Assembly (NCBI RefSeq): GCF_009192735.1
Contig: NZ_VTFU01000001.1
Coordinates: forward strand, 682,001-746,000
From: Arthrobacter gandavensis
GTDB taxonomy: Bacteria; Actinomycetota; Actinomycetes; Actinomycetales; Micrococcaceae
Reading direction: 5' to 3'
DNA: 64,000 nt
Shown here: piece after piece, positions 6,960 to 16,599 of the stretch
Numbering within the stretch: position 1 is the first letter of the stretch
Layout of the letters: each line of letters begins with the position of its first letter
Notes under the pieces: model-generated
Seen by the model: only the letters and a program-made list of their open reading frames with translations
Databases searched by the model: none
What the model was told of the DNA's origin: nothing
Translations under genes and position numbers: made by a program

Positions 6960-8453
6960 CTAGTGGATGGCTATGCCATCCGGCAGTTCATTCGTGGGCC
7001 GGCGAACCAGGAATGACGCCGCCACCGCTGCAAGCGAGATAACCGCACCCCAGAAGAATGCTGTGTGCACCCCGGCGGCTGCGGCCGGAACGGCGGCCAT
7101 GCCGTCGTTGACCGCTGCCGCTGTACCCGTGGTCATCAGGGTGATGAAGACCGCGGTGCCGGCAGCGCCCGCGAGCTGCTGCAGAGTGTTGATGATCGCA
7201 CTGCCATGTGAATAGAGCGATTTTTGCAGGGATCCCAGAGCCGAAGTGAACAATGGGGTGAAGATGAACCCGAGCCCGGTGTTCAGCAGGCAGTGAAGCA
7301 GGATCACCACGGCAACCGGGCTGTTCTGGTCCAGGGTTGTCATGCCCCACAGGGCGCCGCTGAGGACCACGGCACCGGGTATGACCAGGGGGCGGGGACC
7401 GAACTTGTCGAACAGCCCGCCCACGATGGGTGAAAGGATGGCCATCACGGCGCCTCCGGGCAGCAGCAGCAGGCCGGTGTTCAGCGTGGTCAGCCCGAGG
7501 ACTGTCTGCAGGTACAGGGGCAGGACAATCAGGCAGCCGAACAGGGCCATCATGCTGACCAGGACCAGGACAATCGCGACAACAAACGGCTTGCTGGCAA
7601 ACGTGCGCAAATCCATCAGGGCACGGTCGGTGCGCTGCAGCACCAGCTGGCGGGCAATGAAGCCGGCCATGGCCGCAGCACCGGCGGTCAGGGGAATCCA
7701 CAGCGGCATCAGGGCGTCGCCTTGTGCCGCTTCCCCGATGCTGCTCAGTCCGAAGATCAGTCCGCCGAAGGCGATCGTGGACAGCACAATGGAAAGCACA
7801 TCGAACGGAACGCTCTTGGGGTCGGTGAGGTTCTGGACCTTCATCGCCCCCACGAGCAGGGACAGCACGGCGATGGGCAGGACCAGCCAGAACATCCAGC
7901 GCCAGTCGAGGACGCTGAGGATGATGCCGGAAACAGTGGGGCCGATGGCCGGGGCCACTGCAATGACAATGGAGATGGTGCCCATCATCCGCCCGCGCCG
8001 GTGGGCAGGGACAGCGTTCAGGACCGTGGTCATCAGCAGTGGGAGCATGATGGCGGTTCCGCCGGCTTGGGTGACCCGTCCGGCCAGCAGCATCCCGAAA
8101 CCGGGTGCCGTTGCGGCAAGCAGGGTTCCGATGCTGAACAGCGACATGGCCGTCATGAACAGGCCGCGCATGGAGAAACGCTGCAGCAGGAAACCGGTGG
8201 CCGGAATGACCACAGCCATGGTGAGCATGAAGCCCGTGGTCAGCCACTGGGCAGTGGAAGCGGTGATGCTCAGGTCCGCCATGAGCCGCGGCAGGGCCAC
8301 GCTCATGATGGTTTCATTCAGGATCACCACGAAGGACGAGACCAGCAGGAGCCCGATCACGGTCTTGGTGCGCGGGTCCAGGGCGTCGGGTGACGGGGTC
8401 CGCGTCCCGCGCGGCGGTTTGGAGGAGACTACGGAAGGGGGGTCGATGCTCAA
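6960..8453 (-). CDS. MFS drug:H+ antiporter, DHA2 (EmrB/QacA-like) family
   Basis: 497 residues with about 14 hydrophobic segments. The N-terminus shows the multidrug signature LNETIMSVALPRLMADL (motif D1), followed by WLTTGFMLTMAVVIPATGFLL and the motif C-like APAIGPTVSGIIL. It ends FLVRRPTNELPDGIAIH, cytoplasmic. The family exports amphiphilic drugs or other small molecules using the proton gradient; the substrate cannot be read. No regulator gene is adjacent on the same strand. A second DHA2 exporter lies at 52325. Confidence 0.9.
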   Translation of the reverse strand: MSIDPPSVVSSKPPRGTRTPSPDALDPRTKTVIGLLLVSSFVVILNETIMSVALPRLMADLSITASTAQWLTTGFMLTMAVVIPATGFLLQRFSMRGLFMTAMSLFSIGTLLAATAPGFGMLLAGRVTQAGGTAIMLPLLMTTVLNAVPAHRRGRMMGTISIVIAVAPAIGPTVSGIILSVLDWRWMFWLVLPIAVLSLLVGAMKVQNLTDPKSVPFDVLSIVLSTIAFGGLIFGLSSIGEAAQGDALMPLWIPLTAGAAAMAGFIARQLVLQRTDRALMDLRTFASKPFVVAIVLVLVSMMALFGCLIVLPLYLQTVLGLTTLNTGLLLLPGGAVMAILSPIVGGLFDKFGPRPLVIPGAVVLSGALWGMTTLDQNSPVAVVILLHCLLNTGLGFIFTPLFTSALGSLQKSLYSHGSAIINTLQQLAGAAGTAVFITLMTTGTAAAVNDGMAAVPAAAAGVHTAFFWGAVISLAAVAASFLVRRPTNELPDGIAIH

Positions 8454-8604
8454 AAGTGAGGAGTCCTGTTCAGGGTGGGGTATTTGTTGGGTCTTGCCCG
8501 GTCTGCCATCTTATCCGTGCCTGTCCGTCTCCTGAGCCCGTGCAGCACGCGGCGGTGCGGCAGCCGAAGCCGCCGCACCGCCGGTTTCCGCCGGACGCCG
8601 GCCG

Positions 8605-11094
8605 TCAGCCGGTTCGCTCCGGGCGCAGCGCGGCACGGGTGGCCACGGCCACCGACCCCATGCCCAGTAGGGCGGTGATGCCGGCGAGCAGCAGGTAAGC
8701 CACCGGCTGAATCGTCGGCACCGGCTGTCCGGAGACGCTAAAGGCAATGCCCATCAGAGGCGGCACCGCCAGCACCGTTCCCAAGACGACGGCGGCCACC
8801 GCAGCCACAGCCGATTCCAGCCTGGTCATCCGCCGCAGCTGGGCATCAGTGGCTCCCAGGGTGCGGAGCAGCAACAGTTCGGGGCGGCGTCGTGCAGTTG
8901 CCATCACCAGGGTGTTGACCACGGATATTCCGAGGTATCCCAGCAGGACCAGCATGGCGAGGATGGAGACCCATGAATCGGCGTTCCGCTCCGCCGCGCC
9001 GGCGGCCCCGAGCGCCTCCCGGTCCAAAACCGTGAGGCCCAGTTCGTCCACTGCGGCGGTCAGGGCTGCCGGATCCGCGCCATCCTCCGCGGTGACCAGC
9101 AGGTAGTCGTTCAGGCCAGTGGTGGTGTGGCTGAGAAGGGTGTCATTGGCCATCGCAACGTCGCCGAAGCCCAGCCCTCGCTCATAGGTGGCGACGACGG
9201 CGGCGGTCGCCTCCGTTCCGTCGCCGAAGTGGAAGGAGAAGTCATCTCCGGGCGCCATGCCGGATTCCCGGGCCAGATCGGCGCTCAGTGCCACCGTTCC
9301 CGGTTCGGCCAGCCGGTCCAGCGAGCCCTCCGCCACTCCGAGGTCCAGTGTTCCGGAGAGGTCCTGCGGCGCCAGGCCCTGGACAGCGTAGGGCTGCACT
9401 CCGTCCTCCAGGCCCATAAAGGCCGCCTTGGCGAGGATGGCGGACCGGGCCACGGGTGATGTCGCTTCCACTCCGGGCAGCCCGGCTACCTTGTCCGCCA
9501 GATCCGCCGAAATCCCGGAGCCCGGAGCACTGACCAGATACCCGGCCACCACCCCCTCGCGGGACTGCCTCCCGGCCTCGGCCGCCACGGTTGTTGGCAT
9601 GAAGAACTGCACCGACCCAAGGGCAATGGCCAGCGCCAGCGGAATGATTCCTGCTGCGAGGCGGCGCGGGAAGGCGCTGGCATTGGCCTCCGCCAGGATC
9701 AACGACGCCGATGCGCTGCGGCGGACCAGCGGCTGCACCAGTTTCATGAGTCCCGACACCAGCCACGGGCCCAGCACACCCGCGCCGATGATCAGCAGCA
9801 GAATGCTGGATGCTGCCGCTGCGAGTCCGGCGGTGCCCGGGAACGCCATTGGCAGCAGGGAGGCAACGAGACCGGATGCCAGCAAAACCAGCCCGGTAAT
9901 GACGCGTACACGGCCCAAGCCGGATTTTTCCGTCACTGACTCACGAAGGGCTGTTGTTGGTGCCGTCCGGACCGTCCCGCGGGCGGCAACCAATGAAGCA
10001 CCAACAGCGGCGCCGACGCTGATCAGCACAGCTGCGAGCGCCGGCAGCGGGCTGAAGGCCAGGCGGAAGTCCTCGGGAATCACACCGGCTGCGGCAAACT
10101 GGTTGCCCAGAAACCTGGCGAGGAGAAATCCGGGTGCGGCACCCGCCACTGCGGCTGCTCCGGAAACCAGCAGGACTTCGCGGACCACCAAGCCCAGTGC
10201 CTGGTTGGTTCCTGCCCCCACCGCGCGCAGCATCGCGAACTCACGGCGCCGTCCCAAAATAGACAGGGACAGGGTACCGGCGGTCACAAACACGGCGGTC
10301 ATCACGGCAACGCCGGCCAGGGATCCGCTGAAGACCAGCAGCGTGGAACGGGCAGCGGACCCACCCAGGTTCTCCACATCACCCCGCCGGTCCCCCGTAT
10401 AGCCCACCACGCCGTCGGTCTGGGACTCAATGTGGGCGGCCAGTTCTGCGGGACGGACGCCGGGGTCTGCAATCACCCCCACCGTGGACACCATGCCGCC
10501 GTGCGGCCACAGTGCTGCCGCCCCTTCGGCGCTGAGGAAAACGGCGGGACCGGCGGGACGGGTTTCGGCTTCGGGTTCCGGGGAGACAACGCCGGACACT
10601 GTGTACTCGGACGGCTCACCGCCGTGGGTCAGGATGAGGGTGCTGCCGGGGTCCAGGTTGAAGGACTCGTCAACGGCCACTTCCTTCTCCAGGAGCGGAG
10701 CAGTTCCGGAGCCCAGGGCATAGGGAGCGAGGGCGGCGGCTTCCCACCCCGCGGCGGTCACAGCGGTGCCGTCCGCCGTCACCAGGGGGATCTCCACGGT
10801 GCCGATCGCGCGCTCAACTCCCGGCACGGCGCCAATCCGGGCTGCCGTGTCTTCGGGAAGCAGGACGCGCTCGGCGAAGGGAGCGTCCATGTCCTCCACG
10901 ACGGGATATGACTGCGGGGCGCCCACGACGACGTCGGCTCCTTGGAACCGCTGGGCGGCGATGCCGCCGCGCATCCCGGATTCAATGAGGACGCCCATGG
11001 CGGTGATCAGCGCGGAGCACAGGAAAACGGCCACGAAGACTCCGGCGAAGCCGCCGCGGTGGTGCAGAATCGATGCTTTGGCAAGAGAAAACAT
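8605..11094 (-). CDS. ABC transporter permease, FtsX/MacB-like domain
   Basis: 829 residues from ATG 11094, one base after the ATPase stop (TGA-A-ATG), so translation is coupled. Topology: TM1 near residues 13-35 (GGFAGVFVAVFLCSALITAMG), a large extracytoplasmic domain, three TMs (about 250-390, including LSILGRRREFAMLRAVGAG), more TMs, a second extracytoplasmic domain, and a final three-TM FtsX unit (WVSILAMLVLLGYLGISVVNTLVMATARRRPELLLLR). Such permeases handle lipids, antimicrobial peptides or envelope signals rather than classical import. The pair is divergent from a NarL-type two-component system, an arrangement typical of antimicrobial-peptide response modules. Confidence 0.92.
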   Translation of the reverse strand: MFSLAKASILHHRGGFAGVFVAVFLCSALITAMGVLIESGMRGGIAAQRFQGADVVVGAPQSYPVVEDMDAPFAERVLLPEDTAARIGAVPGVERAIGTVEIPLVTADGTAVTAAGWEAAALAPYALGSGTAPLLEKEVAVDESFNLDPGSTLILTHGGEPSEYTVSGVVSPEPEAETRPAGPAVFLSAEGAAALWPHGGMVSTVGVIADPGVRPAELAAHIESQTDGVVGYTGDRRGDVENLGGSAARSTLLVFSGSLAGVAVMTAVFVTAGTLSLSILGRRREFAMLRAVGAGTNQALGLVVREVLLVSGAAAVAGAAPGFLLARFLGNQFAAAGVIPEDFRLAFSPLPALAAVLISVGAAVGASLVAARGTVRTAPTTALRESVTEKSGLGRVRVITGLVLLASGLVASLLPMAFPGTAGLAAAASSILLLIIGAGVLGPWLVSGLMKLVQPLVRRSASASLILAEANASAFPRRLAAGIIPLALAIALGSVQFFMPTTVAAEAGRQSREGVVAGYLVSAPGSGISADLADKVAGLPGVEATSPVARSAILAKAAFMGLEDGVQPYAVQGLAPQDLSGTLDLGVAEGSLDRLAEPGTVALSADLARESGMAPGDDFSFHFGDGTEATAAVVATYERGLGFGDVAMANDTLLSHTTTGLNDYLLVTAEDGADPAALTAAVDELGLTVLDREALGAAGAAERNADSWVSILAMLVLLGYLGISVVNTLVMATARRRPELLLLRTLGATDAQLRRMTRLESAVAAVAAVVLGTVLAVPPLMGIAFSVSGQPVPTIQPVAYLLLAGITALLGMGSVAVATRAALRPERTG

Positions 11095-11095
11095 T

Positions 11096-11860
11096 TCAGT
11101 GCTCCCCCAGGTTGGCCATGCGTTCGCTGACATCGAGGGCGGTGGCTCCGGTCATGCTGCCGTCGAGCCGTCCATCGGCAAGGAAAATGACGGTATCCGC
11201 GTGGCCGGCAGCCACGGGGTCGTGGGTGACCATGACAACTGTTTGTCCGAGGACCGAAACGGTGTGCCGGAGCAGGTTCAGCACCTGGCGGGCGGTCCCG
11301 GAGTCGAGCGCACCGGTGGGTTCATCGGCGAAAACGGCGTCGGGCCGGGTGATCAGGGCCCGCGCAATGGCGGCCCGCTGCTGCTGGCCGCCGGAAAGCT
11401 CCTGCGGTTTCCGCTCCCCCAGCCCGGCGAGCCCCACTGCCTCCAGCACGTACTCGAGCCACGCGTCGTCGGTTTCCCGTCCGGCCAGCAGCAGCGGCAG
11501 GGTAACGTTCCGGGCCACCGACAGCTGGGGCAGCAGGTTATAGGACTGGAAGACAAAGCCAACATGGTCCCGGCGAAGACGGGTCAGCGCTTTGCCCCGC
11601 ATCCCGGAGATCTCGGTGCTTCCCAGCAGCACCCGTCCGCTGTCCGGAACATCCAGTCCCGCGGCGCACTGCAGGAGCGTGCTTTTGCCGGAGCCGGAGG
11701 GGCCCATGACGGCGGTGAAGGTTCCTGCGGGAACCGCGAGGGAGATGTCGCGGAGGGCCGGCACGGTGGTGCTGCCGGAGCGGTAGCTCTTTGAAACGCG
11801 CTGCAGCTGGAGGGCTGCCGGAGTGGTCGGATCGGTGAACTCTGTGGGATCGGAAAACAT
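11096..11860 (-). CDS. ABC transporter ATP-binding protein, LolD/MacB type
   Basis: 254 residues: Walker A GPSGSGKSTLL, Q-loop FVFQSYNLLPQLSVARNV, signature LSGGQQQRAAIARAL, Walker B AVFADEPTGALD, H-loop VVMVTHDPVAAGHADTV. The DEPTGALD string and the overall spacing are those of the MacB/LolD/FtsE exporters that pair with FtsX-type permeases. It is the first gene of a two-gene operon with the permease at 8605. The 157-bp gap to the divergent kinase holds a perfect palindrome at 11966. Confidence 0.95.
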   Translation of the reverse strand: MFSDPTEFTDPTTPAALQLQRVSKSYRSGSTTVPALRDISLAVPAGTFTAVMGPSGSGKSTLLQCAAGLDVPDSGRVLLGSTEISGMRGKALTRLRRDHVGFVFQSYNLLPQLSVARNVTLPLLLAGRETDDAWLEYVLEAVGLAGLGERKPQELSGGQQQRAAIARALITRPDAVFADEPTGALDSGTARQVLNLLRHTVSVLGQTVVMVTHDPVAAGHADTVIFLADGRLDGSMTGATALDVSERMANLGEH

Positions 11861-11965
11861 GGATTCATTCCTTTTAACGGCTTCAGGTGCGGTGGGAATC
11901 GTTGCCTTCCATTGACGCTACGGAGATCCGCATCGTGGGCCGATACAGCCAACAGGCCGGTTTGG

Positions 11966-11983
11966 GGTATAGCTGGCTATACC
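11966..11983. promoter_or_regulatory. Perfect palindrome between the ABC transporter and the two-component system
   Basis: GGTATAGCTGGCTATACC, 8-bp arms with a 2-bp spacer, 106 bp upstream of the ATPase start and 35 bp upstream of the kinase start. Position and symmetry suit the NarL/LuxR-type regulator at 13280 acting on both directions. The site is inferred; no binding data. Confidence 0.55.
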
Positions 11984-12017
11984 AACAGCGCCGGGGCGCT
12001 CGGGCATAATTCATCAG

Positions 12018-13292
12018 GTGATACTCCCAAGCCGTGCCAGCCTGCAGACCCGTCTCCGGGATGCGGCGTTCCTCCTGCGTGAGGGCGGCTACTGGCTGGG
12101 AGTGCTGATCGCCGGCCTGGCGCTGCTTCCGTTCATCGCGCTTGGTGTGGGGCTATACGCGGTTCCAAGCCTGCTGGAGCTGCTGGACCGGCTCGCCGCC
12201 AAGGCGCAGGACCGGGCCGCGAAGTTCTCCAACGCCGTGATTCCCTTTGACCGGCGCCGTCTGGCCGGCCGGTACTCGTTCGCCCAGCTGGCGGCTCTGC
12301 TGAGCGCCCCGGAGTCCAAGCGTGACTTCTCCTGGCTTCTGTTCCACGGCGCCTTTGCCTTCCTGGCCGGTGCTCTTGCACTGGTGCTGCCGCTGGGGGC
12401 CGTGCTGTATATAGTGGCCGCCCCGTTCTGGCCCCTCTTCCCGCCGGACGCTCCGCTGGAACTGACCGTGACCATCCGGAGCTGGGGCGAGGCCGTCCTG
12501 ACCATGCTGCTGGGCGCGGTGTACGCGGTTGCGGCGTGGGTCCTTCTGCCCTGGATGGCCCGGCGGATCAGCGCCGGGACGCTGGCCATCCTTTCGCCCC
12601 GCCGATACGCCGACCTCTCACAGCGGATCTCGGAGCTTTCCGCGGCACGCGCCAGTGCCCTCTCCGCCCATGCCGCAGAGCTTCGCCGCATTGAGCGGGA
12701 ACTCCACGACGGCGCACAGAACCGGCTGGTCGGCGTCGTCATGATGCTCGGCCTGGCCCAGCGGGCGGCAGAGACCGATCCGGCCGCCGCCGTGCCGTTC
12801 ATCGGCAGGGCACAGGATGCGGCGTCCGAAGCGCTGGCGGGCCTGCGGGCCGCTGTGCACGATATTTATCCGCCGGTGCTGGATGAGCTGGGCCTGGGCG
12901 GGGCGGCATCGGCGCTGACGAGCCGGTCCCCCATCCCCTGTGCGCTGGACGTTGACCGGCTTCAGCGTGCACCGGCGGCCGTGGAGTCGGCCGCGTACTT
13001 TGTCCTGGCTGAGGCGCTGACCAATGCGGCCAAGCACTCCGAGGCGTCACGCATAGACGTGGTGCTGCAAACAGAATCAACCCCGCGGGAGGATGTCCTG
13101 GTGATACAGGTGATTGATGACGGCCGGGGAGGCGCACGGGTGGGCCCGGCCGATGCGGCGGACTCGAAGGGTTCCGGAACCGGATTGGCCGGGATCGCCC
13201 GGCGGGCAGCGGCTTTTGGCGGCCGGCTGGTGCTGACCAGCCCTGTTGGCGGCCCGACGACGGTCAGGGTGGAACTGCCATGCGCCTTCTGA
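12018..13292 (+). CDS. Sensor histidine kinase, NarL-type (HisKA_3)
   Basis: 424 residues from GTG 12018. Four predicted membrane segments occupy residues 26-50, 108-135 and 155-180 with little extracytoplasmic material, so it probably senses within or through the membrane. The phospho-acceptor is His230 in RRIERELHDGAQNRLVG (HisKA_3). The ATPase domain shows ALTNAAKHSEAS and IDDGRGGARV, then GTGLAGIARRAAAFGG. It overlaps the response regulator gene by 13 bp. The absence of a sensor domain and the divergent FtsX-type ABC transporter resemble LiaS/BceS-like systems in which the transporter contributes to sensing. Confidence 0.93.
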   Translation: MILPSRASLQTRLRDAAFLLREGGYWLGVLIAGLALLPFIALGVGLYAVPSLLELLDRLAAKAQDRAAKFSNAVIPFDRRRLAGRYSFAQLAALLSAPESKRDFSWLLFHGAFAFLAGALALVLPLGAVLYIVAAPFWPLFPPDAPLELTVTIRSWGEAVLTMLLGAVYAVAAWVLLPWMARRISAGTLAILSPRRYADLSQRISELSAARASALSAHAAELRRIERELHDGAQNRLVGVVMMLGLAQRAAETDPAAAVPFIGRAQDAASEALAGLRAAVHDIYPPVLDELGLGGAASALTSRSPIPCALDVDRLQRAPAAVESAAYFVLAEALTNAAKHSEASRIDVVLQTESTPREDVLVIQVIDDGRGGARVGPADAADSKGSGTGLAGIARRAAAFGGRLVLTSPVGGPTTVRVELPCAF

Positions 13293-13924
13293 TTGCCGAG
13301 GATGACGCGCTGCTGCGCGCCGGGTTGGAGCTGCTGCTCCGTGGCGAGGGCTTTGAGGTGGTGGGCTCCTGGGACAACGCGGATGACCTGTTGGCATCCT
13401 TTGAGCCAGGAATGGCCGACGGCGCCGTCCTCGATGTCCGGATGCCGCCAACCTTCACCAATGAGGGATTAAAGGCCGCCCTGGAACTGCGTTCACGCGT
13501 CCCAGATTTTCCCGTTCTGGTCCTGTCCGCCTATGTGGAGGACCGCTACGCCAGCAGGCTGCTGGCCTCCGGCGCCCAGGGCGTGGGCTACCTGCTGAAG
13601 GAACGCGTGGGCAATGTCGGGGAATTCGTGGACGGACTGCGGAGGGTGTCCTCCGGAGGAACCGTGATGGACCCGGACGTCATCGCCCAGCTCTTTAGCA
13701 GGCGCAGCAACCGCGACCCCATCAGGTCCCTCACGCCCCGCGAATTCGAAGTGCTGGGCCTGGTCGCCGAAGGGCTCGGGAACACCGCCATCGCTTCGGC
13801 AATTTCAGTCTCGGAGACGGCCGTCAGCAAGCACATCGGCAACATCTTTGCGAAGCTGGGGCTGGCCCAGTCGGACAGCGGGCACCGCCGGGTGCTCGCC
13901 ACCCTCGCGTACCTGCGGTCCTAG
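13280..13924 (+). CDS. Response regulator, NarL/FixJ family
   Basis: 214 residues. The receiver domain (1-120) has the acidic pair EDD, phospho-acceptor Asp52 in GAVLDVRMPP, Ser/Thr in LVLSAY and Lys in YLLKERVG. The C-terminal LuxR helix-turn-helix is RSLTPREFEVLGLVAEGLGNT through SETAVSKHIGNIFAKLGL. It is the partner of the kinase at 12018, with overlapping coding. The stop codon lies in a CTAG shared with the stop of the convergent fusion gene. Likely target: the ABC transporter at 8605-11860 through the palindrome at 11966. Confidence 0.95.
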   Translation: MRLLIAEDDALLRAGLELLLRGEGFEVVGSWDNADDLLASFEPGMADGAVLDVRMPPTFTNEGLKAALELRSRVPDFPVLVLSAYVEDRYASRLLASGAQGVGYLLKERVGNVGEFVDGLRRVSSGGTVMDPDVIAQLFSRRSNRDPIRSLTPREFEVLGLVAEGLGNTAIASAISVSETAVSKHIGNIFAKLGLAQSDSGHRRVLATLAYLRS

Positions 13925-15513
13925 TTCCCCTGCAACAGCGCCCGAATGTCCTTGAGCGGGCCCCAGACCCCGTCCTCCGAGTTGGCGACGAGGGCCATGG
14001 TGATATCCGATTCCGGAAAATAGCTCAGGAACGCACTGGCCCCGGCATTGATGCCTTCCTTGTACATCAGGCCCACTTGTCCCCGCGCATCCAGCTGGAA
14101 CTCCAGCCCATAGCCATAGTGGAGTTCACCGCCGCCGCGGTCTGAGTGCTTGGCCTGCGGAGCCAGGAACGCAGCAGTCGAGCCGGCGGACAGCAGCCTG
14201 CCGCCGCGGACAGCATCGAGGAAGCGGACAAGGTCACCGGAGGTTGAGTGGGCGCCGCCGTCCGGGGAACCCACCGGCGGATAGCTGAAGATGTTCTGCC
14301 GCCAGGAAATAACCGCGCCCGTGTCATCACGGACCGGGTCCCACCCTTCGGCCACGTTCGGCACGGCTTCCCGCATGGAAAAGAACCCGGAATCCCGCAT
14401 GCCCGCAGCAGCGAACACATACTCCCGGACGTAGTCCCGGTACGTCATGCCGGTCACCGCTTCAAGCGCCAGCCCGGCGAGGATGTAGCCGCAGTTGCAG
14501 TAGCGGCAACCGGTGCCCGGAGCGAAGTTCGGCTCCCTATACACAAACTGCGGCAGGAAGTCAGCGGTCTTGGTGACCGAATAGGTCGGCCGGTCCGTCC
14601 AGAGGTCTTCGTAGGATTCGCCGGCTTCTTCGTCGGCATCGTCCCCGATGCCGGAGGTGTGGCTCAGGAGCTGGCCCAGTGTGATTCCCGGGTCCACCCG
14701 GGTGCCCTCCAGGTCCACAAACCGCCCAATGGGGAAATCCAGTGCCAGCGTCCCGGCGTCCACCTGCTGCAGCACGGCCACGGAGGTGAACAGCTTGGTG
14801 ACGGATGCGACGTCGAATCGTGTGTCCAGCGATACCGGCACGTCCCAGCGCCGGGAAGCCACACCGTGGGCCCCCTCGTGGAGGACGCTGCCGCCGCAGG
14901 AAACCCGGATCGTTCCGGAAAACTCCTCCCGGGCCGCAGCGGCCTGCAGGATTTGATCCACCGCCGAGGCATCAACGGTTGTGGCCATGGTCCCGTTACC
15001 CGGGTCCAGCTGCCAGATCTCCTCGCCATCGGAGTCCATCCGGCCTGTCCGTGCCATGCCCAGATGCGCGGCCACCGCTGCCGATGATGCGTTGCGGGAG
15101 TGGATGCTGGCGTAAAACCTGCCCACGCCCTGCTGGATCAGCCAGTCCACCATGGCCGAAGCCGCCTCGGTGGCATAACCTCGACCCTGATGTTTCTGAC
15201 CCACGACCCAAGCCACGTCCGCTGCATGACCGCCGGCAGCAACGGTTGCCTGGACAAAGCCGGCCGCTGAACCGGTTTCCTGCTCCCGGATGATCCAGTT
15301 CAGCCATGTTTCAGAGCCCGACGGATCCCCGCCTGATTGGAGGACATAACGGTGACTCAGTGCTTCCAGTGTGGGCGGATGGCCGCCGGTGAATTCATAA
15401 AGCCCGGGGTGTTCGAGGACGGGCACCATTTCCTTGGCATGATCCGGGTTCAACGGTTCGAGAATCAGCCGGCAGGTATTAAGGACGCTTCCGCCCGCAT
15501 TTTGGCTGATCAT
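13921..15513 (-). CDS. GNAT acetyltransferase fused to a class C-like serine beta-lactamase/peptidase domain
   Basis: One uninterrupted 530-residue frame. Residues 10-170 are a RimJ/RimL-type GNAT domain (TCRLILEPLNPDH; acetyl-CoA loop GQKHQGRGYATEA; end SRNASSAAVAAHLGMARTGRM). Residues 180-530 are a beta-lactamase-family domain with SxxK at Ser237-Lys240 (FDVASVTKLF), YxN at Tyr338-Asn340 (CRYCNCGYILAG) and a C-terminal HYGYGLEF standing in for the KTG region. No signal peptide precedes either domain, so the hydrolase should be cytoplasmic. An internal ATG at codon 176 could give the hydrolase alone. Substrate unknown. Confidence 0.85.
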   Translation of the reverse strand: MISQNAGGSVLNTCRLILEPLNPDHAKEMVPVLEHPGLYEFTGGHPPTLEALSHRYVLQSGGDPSGSETWLNWIIREQETGSAAGFVQATVAAGGHAADVAWVVGQKHQGRGYATEAASAMVDWLIQQGVGRFYASIHSRNASSAAVAAHLGMARTGRMDSDGEEIWQLDPGNGTMATTVDASAVDQILQAAAAREEFSGTIRVSCGGSVLHEGAHGVASRRWDVPVSLDTRFDVASVTKLFTSVAVLQQVDAGTLALDFPIGRFVDLEGTRVDPGITLGQLLSHTSGIGDDADEEAGESYEDLWTDRPTYSVTKTADFLPQFVYREPNFAPGTGCRYCNCGYILAGLALEAVTGMTYRDYVREYVFAAAGMRDSGFFSMREAVPNVAEGWDPVRDDTGAVISWRQNIFSYPPVGSPDGGAHSTSGDLVRFLDAVRGGRLLSAGSTAAFLAPQAKHSDRGGGELHYGYGLEFQLDARGQVGLMYKEGINAGASAFLSYFPESDITMALVANSEDGVWGPLKDIRALLQGN

Positions 15514-15733
15514 GGCCGGGTTCCTTATCTTTGTGCCTCAGCGGCGGTTCTTTTATCCGTCACATCATGGCGCATTCGGCTGCGGGGACGGTATTAGTTT
15601 GCAGTGTGAAGTCTTCGTTCCCCTCCCGTGGCTGCTTGGCGGCAATGCCCGGGCGGAGGCGGGTAGGCTAGGAGTGCTCCCGGTTGCAGCTGATTTTTGC
15701 GTTCCGGCCAGATGACAAAGGAAGAGAAGATAC

Positions 15734-16336
15734 ATGCCAACTCCTCAGCGAACCGATGCCGACCGTATTCGCCAGGATTTTGGTTTCCTCACCGTCGCTG
15801 AAGTGTTGCAGCTGTGCGCAACGCAGCAGATCCTGGACCCTTCGTCAACACTCATTTCCGCAAAAGTGCAGCTGGGCGAGGGAAATGTTTTTTATCCCGG
15901 CGTCGTCCTGCAGGCCGACGCTGAGAGTTCCTGCGTTATCGGCCACCGCAACGTGTTTTATCCGGGTGCTTATGTCTCCGCCGAACACGGCGGAATGATC
16001 CTCCTGGGCTCCGGGATCACGCTGGGACCCGGCAATGTGCAGCTGAAGGCCGGCCGCGGTGACGCCGTTGCCGTTGGCGACAGTGCGCGCCTGGCTAACG
16101 GCCCTGTGGTCACGGGACGCTCAGTGCTCGGTTCGGGGTCGCAGATCCTGGGCACCGTCGAGGCCGAATCCGTGGTCCTTGCCGATGGTGGGGATTTCCA
16201 GTCCAGCCCGCCGGAGAAGCGCGGTGCGGTCCTCAAGGGTGCGGGCCTGGTTCGCGACGTGCGGCTTGCACCGGGCGACATCCTGCAGGGCTACGGCAAC
16301 TTCACTGTCGCTAACGTCGCCCGCCAGACGAACTAG
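15734..16336 (+). CDS. Left-handed beta-helix (hexapeptide-repeat) protein
   Basis: 200 residues. After a short helical N-terminus (DADRIRQDFGFLTVAEVLQLC) the chain is built of beta-helix turns: TLISAKVQLGEGNVFYPGVVLQ, CVIGHRNVFYPGAYVS, ITLGPGNVQL, ARLANGPVVTGRSVLGSGSQILG. The repeat resembles acyl/acetyltransferases of the LpxA superfamily, but no catalytic His can be assigned with confidence, so it may be structural or a nonclassical transferase. It stands alone between the fusion gene and the NlpC/P60 locus. Confidence 0.7.
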   Translation: MPTPQRTDADRIRQDFGFLTVAEVLQLCATQQILDPSSTLISAKVQLGEGNVFYPGVVLQADAESSCVIGHRNVFYPGAYVSAEHGGMILLGSGITLGPGNVQLKAGRGDAVAVGDSARLANGPVVTGRSVLGSGSQILGTVEAESVVLADGGDFQSSPPEKRGAVLKGAGLVRDVRLAPGDILQGYGNFTVANVARQTN

Positions 16337-16599
16337 CGGGACCTGTCGTCCACACCACTCTCCCCCTGGCCGGCCGCTGTCACTGTCTCGGCCAGTCAGG
16401 CCCCTCGAACCAGGCGGCGGTCCCCCGGAAATCCGGCCACCCTGCGCGGTCAGCCCCGGGAAGTGGCGGCCAATGGTGCCACAGCCCACGCATAGCATAA
16501 AGAGGCGACACTCACACGCATCTGCGAGGTCCGTTACTAAATAGTTATCCTCCCGTAATCCTCTTGTAGCGTAGTTGTCGTGCCGTTATCTGAAGCGGC

